Positions 1 through 4,784 of a stretch of DNA of 6,021 nt are shown in pieces; the first letter of the stretch is position 1; every line of letters begins with the position of its first letter. The notes under the pieces were generated by a model. That model saw nothing but the letters and a program-made list of their open reading frames with translations. It was not told the DNA's origin and did no database searches. The DNA lies in the NCBI GenBank assembly GCA_007127615.1, contig SKZB01000085.1:1-6021 (forward strand). Direction: 5' to 3'. The position numbers were made by a program, and so were the translations under genes. Source of the DNA: Phycisphaerales bacterium (GTDB lineage Bacteria > Planctomycetota > Phycisphaerae > Phycisphaerales > SM1A02).

Positions 1-1
1 G

Positions 2-151
2 CGGTTGGACGTCCGCCGGCGAGGTGCGATCAGCGCCAAACTGCTCTGAATCCAGGGTGACAGGCCGCTCGCCCGCCCCGAGAAGCAGAAGCGCTCCGGC
101 ACCGGCCAGAGCACATCCGAAACTTACGCGTACTGTCTTGTTGAACATCAT
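2..151 (-). CDS. Exported protein of unknown function, N-terminal part only (runs off left edge)
   Basis: Only the first 50 codons are present. The reading begins with two consecutive ATG codons (at 151 and 148), then MMFNKTVRVSFG and a hydrophobic run rich in Ala, Leu and Gly (about residues 11-27), followed by polar sequence (ERPVTLDSEQ). A short basic N-terminus, a hydrophobic core and a polar sequence after it is the pattern of a Sec signal peptide, so the product is probably exported. A cysteine at residue 13 lies too early and inside the hydrophobic core, so I do not read it as a lipobox. An AGGAG ribosome binding site (157-161) lies 5 bases before the first ATG and 8 before the second, so either could be the start. 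The leader upstream holds a strong inverted repeat (196-234). The mature protein is outside the window, so no function can be assigned. Confidence 0.72.
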   Translation of the reverse strand, partial: MMFNKTVRVSFGCALAGAGALLLLGAGERPVTLDSEQFGADRTSPADVQP

Positions 152-156
152 TCTTT

Positions 157-161
157 CTCCT
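157..161 (-). promoter_or_regulatory. Ribosome binding site of the partial exported-protein gene
   Basis: AGGAG on the minus strand, 5 bases before the ATG at 151 and 8 bases before the ATG at 148. It is the main evidence that the truncated left-edge reading frame is a real gene. It does not decide between the two adjacent ATG codons. Confidence 0.7.
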
Positions 162-195
162 GGGTCAGCCGTCTCTGTCCGATGCCGAAAAGTAA

Positions 196-234
196 ATCTG
201 GTGCATTGCCGAAGCATTTCTGCGGGCACCAGAT
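196..234 (-). promoter_or_regulatory. 9-bp inverted repeat with U-rich tail: candidate terminator or leader attenuator
   Basis: Read on the minus strand, ATCTGGTGC (234-226) and GCACCAGAT (204-196) are perfect reverse complements separated by 21 bases. The intervening sequence can form a small TGC-TTCG-GCA hairpin with a stable UUCG-type loop. The second arm runs straight into a U-rich stretch (TTTACTTTT within about the next ten bases). This resembles an intrinsic terminator with an unusually large, internally folded loop. It lies 216 bases after the Nudix stop codon and about 45 bases before the start codon of the exported-protein gene. It could therefore end the upstream transcript or act as an attenuator or regulator-binding leader of the downstream gene. 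The arms are seen directly; the role is inference. Confidence 0.5.
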
Positions 235-449
235 CACAGCAAAGTCATGTCATTCCAATGATAACGAGAATAACTCCCCCCTCCGGCAGCGGCAAGCTGA
301 ATCCATCAGTTCGACTCCAATTAACCCGGTTCATCGTCCGAGAATCCGGGAACGAACCCGTGCGTTCATCGGGCGCGTTAATCTGGGAACACCGGGTCGA
401 ACATCCGTGCGCCGGGCGCACCCGACCGATGTCGGCTCCCGCGGAAGGG

Positions 450-1133
450 TCACCCGGTTCGGCGCGGGCCGAGAACGCTCAGAATCTGTTCCGTCACCTC
501 CGAACGCGGGGCGGGGAGCGCCCCCCGGCCGCACCAGCGAAGTTCATCGTACTCCGCGGGATTGGCTTCGAACCGCCCCGGACGAACGGACACCTCGTAC
601 ACCAGTTCCCAACTGCGCACGACCGGATCGTAAACCACCGCGAGAGCCACCGGCGGACGCCCCATGCGCAGCGCGGTCTCTTCCCGAAGTTCGCGTTCGA
701 TGACCGCCTCGGGCGGCTCATTCGGTTCGATCACGCCGCCCGGCGCGAACTCCCAGCACCGCGGATAAGCCGCCACCGAATCGCTTCGCAGACCCATCAG
801 GATGCCCCGCTCGCCGATCACCACGCCCTTGACCCCCAACGGCCGGACCCCAAGGTCAAACGTCTCATTCTGAACCGCGTAAAAACGATACGCGCAGTCC
901 GCCACGTGCAGTGACGCCCCGCCGTGTCCGTTTCGGTGCACACCCAGCACATGAAGCAGGCGCCCGTCGAAAAACGCGGGATTCGCCGCGCACAGCGCTT
1001 CCCACCGCTGCTGCACCTGATCGAGCACGGGCCCCGTGGCCTGGGGCGGCACGAAAACGTCATCCTGTTGGATCAGCGTCGGCGGGCGACGAAGATGGAT
1101 GACTCTTGATTCCACTTTCGGACGATCCTCCAC
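450..1133 (-). CDS. Nudix hydrolase
   Basis: Nudix enzymes hydrolyse nucleoside diphosphates linked to another group (sugars, nucleotides, cofactors), using Mg2+ held by the Nudix box. With numbering from the GTG at 1133, the box spans residues 133-155: G133, five residues, E139, seven residues, then RELREE at 147-152, which supplies the metal-binding glutamates. The usual Gly near the end of the box is Ala154. The first ~95 residues form an extra N-terminal region with a W-x8-NPxFFDG motif (residues 44-57), reminiscent of the N-terminal part of NUDT22-like UDP-sugar pyrophosphatases. That resemblance is from memory and the substrate is unproven. Length is 227 residues. The gene begins 21 bases after the pseudouridine synthase stop, so it is probably cotranscribed with it. 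The GTG at 1133 lacks a ribosome binding site; the GTG at 1115 has GGAGG 11 bases upstream and may be the true start (221 residues). Confidence 0.88.
   Translation of the reverse strand: MEDRPKVESRVIHLRRPPTLIQQDDVFVPPQATGPVLDQVQQRWEALCAANPAFFDGRLLHVLGVHRNGHGGASLHVADCAYRFYAVQNETFDLGVRPLGVKGVVIGERGILMGLRSDSVAAYPRCWEFAPGGVIEPNEPPEAVIERELREETALRMGRPPVALAVVYDPVVRSWELVYEVSVRPGRFEANPAEYDELRWCGRGALPAPRSEVTEQILSVLGPRRTG
1127..1131 (-). promoter_or_regulatory. Possible ribosome binding site inside the 5' end of the Nudix frame
   Basis: GGAGG on the minus strand, overlapping codons 1-3 of the longest Nudix reading. It lies 11 bases before the in-frame GTG at 1115, a rather long but usable spacing, and is the only Shine-Dalgarno-like sequence near this start. 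It therefore favours 1115 over 1133 as the initiation codon. Confidence 0.4.
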
Positions 1134-1154
1134 CTCGTGAACACTTCGGAAGAT

Positions 1155-2375
1155 TCAGCCGGCTCCGGACCGATCCGGATCCGGCGCGGCGGTCAGCATG
1201 CAATCGAGGTCAATGGTCGTCCCGGCCACGCGCGGCGCTTTCTCGAAACGGTGGTGCCGGAGCAGCCGCACCAGCTCGCGCATATCCGCGTGCAGCGGCG
1301 CCTGGTGCTGGACCGCCTCGTCCGAGATCGGATGCCGAAAGCCGAGCAGCGCCGCGTGCAGCGCCTGCCGGGAGATCAGCGGCGTTTCATCGGACTCTTC
1401 GCCCGTGATCACACCGCGCGCGAGATGCTTCCCGCCGTACATGTCATCACCGACGATCGGATAACCCAGGTGAGACAGGTGCACCCGGATCTGATGCGTG
1501 CGCCCGCTCTTCAGTTCGACTTCGACCAGCGTGTAGCCGCGGTAATACTCCCGAACCCGGTAGATCGTTACCGAAGGTTTGCCGGTGACGTCCCAGCGCA
1601 CGGCGTACTTTTCCTTTGCGGTCGGGTGCTTTCCGAGCGGCAGATCGATCACATCGGCCTGCGGTTCGAGCCGGCCGTGAACGACGGCAAGGTAGCGCTT
1701 CTCGGTGCGCCGCTGTTCGAACTGCCGTCCGAGCCGCCAGTGCGCGGTGTCGGATTTCGCGGCGACCATGACGCCGGTGGTGTGCCGGTCGAGTCGGTGG
1801 ACGACGCCCGGCCGCGCGAACTCTTCGCCGACGGTTGACAACTCGCCGCTTGATCGGTGTTGAAAGTGGTACGCCAGGGCATTGATGAGCGTACCGGACC
1901 GGTTGCCGCGCGCGGGGTGAACGATGATGTCCGCCCGTTTGTTGATCACGATCAGATCGTCGTCTTCGTAAAGGATCTCAAGGGGAATGTCCTCCGGCGG
2001 GATCGCGGTGCTCGGCGGGGGCGGGAGCACCGCAATGACCTCGTCGCCCTTGCGCAGCCGGGTGGAGGTCTTCGGCACGCGCCCGTTGACCAGAACGGCC
2101 TCTTCCCGGATCAGCCGCTGCAACGAGGTTCGACTGAGAAAGGGAACCCGATCGACGAGGTACCGGTCCACGCGCTTGTTCAGATCCCGGTTGAGCACGA
2201 AGCGCACCGACACGGGTGTCTCGTCGTCACCATCCTGATCATGGGCCTGCGACTCGTACAGCGCAAAGAGCTTTTCCCGATCGACGCTTCCTCCGCCGGT
2301 GAGCAGTTCCGCCGTCTCATCGTCGCCGCTGGTATCGTTCGGATCGCTGGTCATGGACTCGGCGCGTTCAGCCAT
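1155..2375 (-). CDS. RluA/RluD-family 23S rRNA or tRNA pseudouridine synthase
   Basis: RluA-family enzymes isomerise specific uridines in rRNA or tRNA to pseudouridine. From the N-terminus there is an acidic, low-complexity extension (residues 1-54), then an S4 RNA-binding domain (about 66-115, with LSRTSLQRLI and VLVNGR), then the synthase domain (about 130-375). The synthase domain carries the motif HRLDRHTTG with catalytic D196. Later motifs are RTHQIRVHL (292-300), GYPIVGDDMYGG (304-315) and RQALHA (336-341). S4 plus this domain order is that of RluD, which modifies helix 69 of 23S rRNA, but RluC and related paralogues share it, so I give no symbol. The length of 406 residues exceeds the usual ~320-330 because of the N-terminal extension and a ~30-residue tail. 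The ATG at 2375 has no clear ribosome binding site; the in-frame ATG at 2354 is an alternative. It lies between the TPR-like gene and the Nudix gene, probably in one operon. Confidence 0.93.
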   Translation of the reverse strand: MAERAESMTSDPNDTSGDDETAELLTGGGSVDREKLFALYESQAHDQDGDDETPVSVRFVLNRDLNKRVDRYLVDRVPFLSRTSLQRLIREEAVLVNGRVPKTSTRLRKGDEVIAVLPPPPSTAIPPEDIPLEILYEDDDLIVINKRADIIVHPARGNRSGTLINALAYHFQHRSSGELSTVGEEFARPGVVHRLDRHTTGVMVAAKSDTAHWRLGRQFEQRRTEKRYLAVVHGRLEPQADVIDLPLGKHPTAKEKYAVRWDVTGKPSVTIYRVREYYRGYTLVEVELKSGRTHQIRVHLSHLGYPIVGDDMYGGKHLARGVITGEESDETPLISRQALHAALLGFRHPISDEAVQHQAPLHADMRELVRLLRHHRFEKAPRVAGTTIDLDCMLTAAPDPDRSGAG

Positions 2376-2498
2376 CGCGCAGGACGAGCTGAGACGCAGG
2401 AGCTCGGCTCACGACGGACCGGGTCACGAAGGGTCGACTCACGTCGGACCCGGGCGGCCGGCCCTCCGGCGCGCGAGAAAGCACCGAGCGGAGCGGGA
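2376..2498. repeat. Intergenic region with a 30-base-spaced imperfect direct repeat
   Basis: This 123-base gap lies between the TPR-like gene and the pseudouridine synthase. On the plus strand, CTCACGACGGACCGGG (2408-2423) recurs as CTCACGTCGGACCCGGG (2438-2454), with one substitution and one inserted C. The two starts are 30 bases apart. The same stretch contains a 7-bp inverted pair, CCGGGTC (2419-2425) and GACCCGG (2447-2453). A separate 5-bp GC hairpin lies at 2457-2470. Neither hairpin is followed by a U-run, so no intrinsic terminator is called and readthrough into the synthase gene is likely. A tandem regulatory site or a mere local duplication would both fit. Confidence 0.45.
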
Positions 2499-3287
2499 TC
2501 AGTCCAGGAGAAAATCACGGAGACTTTCTTCGATGGTCAGCGGCCGCGGCAATTCATCGTCGGCGGCGCGAAGATCCCGCCGCGCTTCGATCTCCTGCCG
2601 GGTCGGAAAGTCATCCAGATCCGGCAACTCGCCGACGGTCTCGGCGCGCTGATGCGCCTGGCGGGCGAGGGCGGGAAACCGGTCCTCGGCCCGTTCCGCA
2701 GCGCGCTCGTAGAATCCACGGGCCCCGTCGATCTCCCCGCGCGCTTCGGCGACCGCGGCGAGACCGTTGAGCGCCGTGACGGCGTGGAGCGCCATCGCGT
2801 CCGAGCCGTCGTCGCGATCCAGAACCGCACGGAACGCGCGGTCCGCCTGGTTCAGATAATGATCCCGATCTTCTTCCGTGATGCGCTCATCCGCGTCGTC
2901 GTCCTCATCCGGCAGTCTGAACTCGGCGTCGAACGGCCGGCCGGTTCGGACGGCCTGCAGGTAGAGCCGTCCCGCCTCAAGCCGGGAAAGGGTGCCAAGC
3001 TTGCCGATGCTTCCGTAGCGATCGGCGACATCTTCATACGAGGCGGGCAACCCGGAAAACCGCGATTCGTTGAACGCGGTCCACGCCTCCCGCTCTGAAG
3101 CCGCCCGACGCTCGCCGAGTTGAATCCACGCGAGATACGCCACGAGGATGATCAGACCGGCGAGCAGCCACGACGGCCCCTTGGTCTTCAGCCATTCGAG
3201 AAAGTCCTCGTTGACCTTGCTCTCGGTCTGTTCCGTCCGGTGAACGCCGCTCAGCCGTTCGCGGTCACTGTCGTTGCCACGATCCAT
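2499..3287 (-). CDS. Membrane-anchored TPR-like protein (YfgM-like architecture)
   Basis: The 262-residue protein has a short charged N-terminal region (1-36), one hydrophobic membrane segment (about 38-57, SWLLAGLIILVAYLAWIQLG), then a long alpha-helical, Ala/Arg/Glu-rich region. Helix pairs such as residues 145-157 and 166-200 look like tetratricopeptide repeats (NGLAAVAEARGEIDGARGFY). This layout matches YfgM-type proteins, which tether a TPR domain to the membrane and assist at the secretion translocon. By analogy it may be a scaffold or chaperone helper; this is architecture only. An acidic insert (DEDDDADE, 127-134) interrupts the helices. I chose the ATG at 3287 because AAGGAG (3294-3299) lies 6 bases upstream and a promoter lies just beyond. 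The frame stays open to 3596, but that extension is Arg-rich and unlike the protein. The gene probably leads an operon with the pseudouridine synthase and Nudix genes. Confidence 0.82.
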   Translation of the reverse strand: MDRGNDSDRERLSGVHRTEQTESKVNEDFLEWLKTKGPSWLLAGLIILVAYLAWIQLGERRAASEREAWTAFNESRFSGLPASYEDVADRYGSIGKLGTLSRLEAGRLYLQAVRTGRPFDAEFRLPDEDDDADERITEEDRDHYLNQADRAFRAVLDRDDGSDAMALHAVTALNGLAAVAEARGEIDGARGFYERAAERAEDRFPALARQAHQRAETVGELPDLDDFPTRQEIEARRDLRAADDELPRPLTIEESLRDFLLD

Positions 3288-3293
3288 AAACGT

Positions 3294-3299
3294 CTCCTT
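3294..3299 (-). promoter_or_regulatory. Strong ribosome binding site deciding the TPR-like protein start
   Basis: AAGGAG on the minus strand, 6 bases before the ATG at 3287. It fixes the start of the TPR-like protein and argues against the 103-codon upstream extension of the same open frame. Confidence 0.8.
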
Positions 3300-3322
3300 G
3301 ACGGGTTGCCGCCGAAGTCCCA

Positions 3323-3351
3323 ATACTAGACCCTCGCCGGCGGCCTCGCAA
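3323..3351 (-). promoter_or_regulatory. Putative sigma70-type promoter of the TPR-like/pseudouridine synthase/Nudix group
   Basis: On the minus strand TTGCGA (3351-3346) and TAGTAT (3328-3323) are separated by exactly 17 bases. Each matches four of six consensus positions of the -35 (TTGACA) and -10 (TATAAT) boxes. Transcription would start near 3316, giving a leader of about 29 bases that contains the ribosome binding site at 3294-3299. The local A/T-rich patch stands out in very GC-rich sequence. Position, spacing and short leader are consistent, but the boxes are imperfect and no mapped start is available. Confidence 0.5.
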
Positions 3352-3601
3352 CACGGTCGCCGGTGGCGCCGAGCGTTCCGCGCGGGGGGCGAACCGAGGA
3401 GCGTCGCCACCGAAAACGGGCCGATTGTTCCGGTCTTTCGTCGCTCCGCGCGGGACGTGGACCCGGCAGCGATGTCGCTCCGAGAAAGGTGCACTTTCCG
3501 GCCGATCCGGCCGATCCGGCATGCTCGGGTCGTCCTTCGGGTGCGCCCGCAAAAGTCGGCCGGTGAACGATCCAGAAAAGGCCCCGTCGAGCCCATCGCG
3601 T

Positions 3602-4405
3602 TCAGGGTGCCGAGGGGGACGGCGTGGCGAGGCCGGTCGCGAGTTCCCGCACAAACGACTCCGCGGCGCCGGTCGGGTCATCCGCCTCCCCCATGCGGCG
3701 CACCAGCGCCGAACCGACGATCGCGGCATCGGCGTGCTGCGTCACTGCGCGAACGTGCGCGGGACTGGAAACGCCGAATCCCACCGCAATCGGCAGATCG
3801 GTCATCGAGCGAAGGCGTTCAACCGGCCCCGCGATCTCCGGCGCCCGATCGCTTTCCCCCGTGATGCCGGCCCGCGCCAGCAGGTACACGAAGCCGCGAC
3901 ACCGCGCGACCAGCTTTTCGATGCGCGCATCCGAACTCGCCGGCGCGATCAACAGACTCAGCGCCAGATCGGCGTCCTCCACCGCCGCGTAAAGATCATC
4001 CGCGTCGTCCGGGTCCATATCCGGCACGATAAGCCCGTCAAAGCCGGCCTCGGCCGCGCGCTGAACGAACCTGTCCGTACCGATCCGCCAGACGATCGAT
4101 TCGCTGACCATCGCAACCAGCCCGAGCGACAGCGACTCACGGAGGGAAGAGACGCAATCGAACAGTCCGCTCGGCGTCGCGCCGCGCTGAAGCGCTTCGT
4201 GCATGCTCGCCGCAATGACCGGGCCGTCGGCAATCGGATCGGAGAAGGGAAAACCGATCTCCACGATCGACGCGCCGGCGCGTTCGAGCGCGGGCAGAAC
4301 TTCGCCGGTCGTCTCAAGCGAAGGATAGCCGCCGGTCACGAACGGCATCAGCGCCGTTTTCTGCTCGCGGCGAAGTTGGCGGAAGAGATCATCGATTCTG
4401 GACAT
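3602..4405 (-). CDS. trpA: Tryptophan synthase alpha chain
   Basis: TrpA cleaves indole-3-glycerol phosphate to indole and glyceraldehyde 3-phosphate; indole then passes to TrpB in the alpha2beta2 complex. The 267-residue length matches the family (E. coli 268). The catalytic acids fall at the same numbers as in the Salmonella enzyme: E49 in IVEIGFPFSDP and D60 in DPIADGP. The mobile-loop motif LLARAGITG (residues 175-183, with R178 and T182) and the phosphate-binding segments GFGVSSP (209-215) and GSAL (231-234) are present. The segment that in Salmonella reads MYAN (Tyr102 region) is here MVSES (99-103), so the usual Tyr is missing by eye alignment. The ATG at 4405 has AGAAGGA (4411-4417) 5 bases upstream. 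It follows a MazG-like gene by 48 bases, and trpB is not adjacent. The downstream gap is 314 bases, so it is probably last in its transcript. Confidence 0.96.
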   Translation of the reverse strand: MSRIDDLFRQLRREQKTALMPFVTGGYPSLETTGEVLPALERAGASIVEIGFPFSDPIADGPVIAASMHEALQRGATPSGLFDCVSSLRESLSLGLVAMVSESIVWRIGTDRFVQRAAEAGFDGLIVPDMDPDDADDLYAAVEDADLALSLLIAPASSDARIEKLVARCRGFVYLLARAGITGESDRAPEIAGPVERLRSMTDLPIAVGFGVSSPAHVRAVTQHADAAIVGSALVRRMGEADDPTGAAESFVRELATGLATPSPSAP

Positions 4406-4410
4406 GACGG

Positions 4411-4417
4411 TCCTTCT
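4411..4417 (-). promoter_or_regulatory. Ribosome binding site of trpA
   Basis: AGAAGGA on the minus strand, 5 bases before the ATG at 4405. It confirms the start codon, which also gives the family-standard numbering of the catalytic residues. Confidence 0.7.
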
Positions 4418-4453
4418 GGCTCGCCGGCAATTGCACCCGGCCGGGTGAAACGT

Positions 4454-4750
4454 CTACTTCGTGCCCTTGGGCCCACCGTCCCGAAGGTATTTTCGTTCGA
4501 TCGCACGGTTCAGATCGACCTCCGCAACGTTGGCGAGCGTGGCGAGCCACGCGAGAACATCGGCGAACTCTTCCTCGAGGTTCGCCTGATCACCATCGCC
4601 GCGTTCGCGCCGGGCGAGCGCTTCGGCCAGCTCGCCGAACTCTTCGGCGAACCAGAGAAAGGTGCCGGGGATACCGCGGGCGGCGTCGGTCGCGTGGTAC
4701 CGCTCGCGAATCAGCCGCTGAAAATCTCTGATCGTCATCGAATCGGACAT
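4454..4750 (-). CDS. MazG-type nucleotide pyrophosphohydrolase domain protein
   Basis: MazG-family enzymes are all-alpha proteins that hydrolyse nucleoside triphosphates to monophosphate and pyrophosphate, often for clean-up of damaged or surplus nucleotides. This 98-residue protein is a single domain. It carries the Mg2+-binding pattern EExxE (E36, E37, E40, in FAEEFGELAEAL) followed after 20 residues by ExxD (E61, D64, in EEEFADVLAWL). The C-terminal helix contains VDLNRAIERKY (78-88), also typical. Single-domain members resemble the dimer-forming MazG-like proteins rather than the two-domain E. coli MazG. Phosphoribosyl-ATP pyrophosphatase (HisE) is a related fold, but nothing here points to histidine synthesis. 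The ATG at 4750 is chosen because the family homology starts at once (MTIRDFQRLI); no clear ribosome binding site is seen, and the ATG at 4738 is possible. It lies 34 bases after the lipoprotein gene and 48 before trpA. Confidence 0.87.
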   Translation of the reverse strand: MSDSMTIRDFQRLIRERYHATDAARGIPGTFLWFAEEFGELAEALARRERGDGDQANLEEEFADVLAWLATLANVAEVDLNRAIERKYLRDGGPKGTK

Positions 4751-4784
4751 GTGACCGGGAGCATACTCGACTTCGGCCCGCGGT

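Larger units (their letters stand above)
152..449. other. Intergenic region between the Nudix gene and the exported-protein gene
   Basis: This 298-base stretch is noticeably richer in A and T than the neighbouring genes, especially at about 180-335, as expected of a regulatory gap. It holds the ribosome binding site at 157-161, the inverted repeat at 196-234 and a compact palindrome at 407-421 (GTGCGCC around a central base). The palindrome lies 29 bases past the Nudix stop and lacks a U-run. A TATCAT hexamer occurs on the minus strand near 260-270, but nothing resembling a -35 box is correctly spaced from it, so I do not call a promoter. A 29-codon minus-strand frame (245-334) has no ribosome binding site and is not called. 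Confidence 0.6.
3288..3601. other. Noncoding region between trpA and the TPR-like gene
   Basis: This 314-base gap holds the promoter (3323-3351) and ribosome binding site (3294-3299) of the downstream gene. Upstream of these is a tandem 9-base repeat CCGGCCGAT (3498-3506 and 3507-3515, plus a partial third copy to 3520). It abuts a small inverted repeat GAAAG/CTTTC (3484-3488 and 3494-3498) enclosing GTGCA. Just after the trpA stop the minus strand has a GC-rich stretch followed by TTTT (around 3578-3583), but the possible stem is only about 3 bp, so I do not call it a terminator. All six frames give only Arg/Pro-rich sequence typical of noncoding GC-rich DNA. Confidence 0.6.

Noticed and set aside
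245..334. 29-codon minus-strand frame with a hydrophobic end (GGVILVIIGMT)
   Set aside because: No ribosome binding site, very short and no conservation evidence. It could be a leader peptide, but nothing in the sequence supports translation.
407..421. Palindrome GTGCGCC-G-GGCGCAC after the Nudix stop as an intrinsic terminator
   Set aside because: A one-base centre leaves at most a 5-6 bp stem, and no U-run follows on either strand. It is recorded only as part of the intergenic region.
24..914. Long plus-strand open frame, 296 codons
   Set aside because: It lies antisense to the Nudix gene and the exported-protein gene, has Arg/Pro/His-rich sequence with no recognisable domain, and lacks a ribosome binding site. 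It is a GC-rich antisense shadow.
1857..3098. Plus-strand open frame of 413 codons
   Set aside because: It is antisense to the pseudouridine synthase and the TPR-like gene, both supported by domains and motifs. Its sequence is Arg-rich without motifs.
3288..3596. 103-codon N-terminal extension of the TPR-like protein frame
   Set aside because: The extension is Arg/Pro-rich, contains the promoter and ribosome binding site of the shorter gene, and precedes a well-placed start at 3287.
3574..3601. Intrinsic terminator directly after trpA
   Set aside because: A TTTT run is present, but the preceding GC-rich stretch pairs over only about 3 bp.
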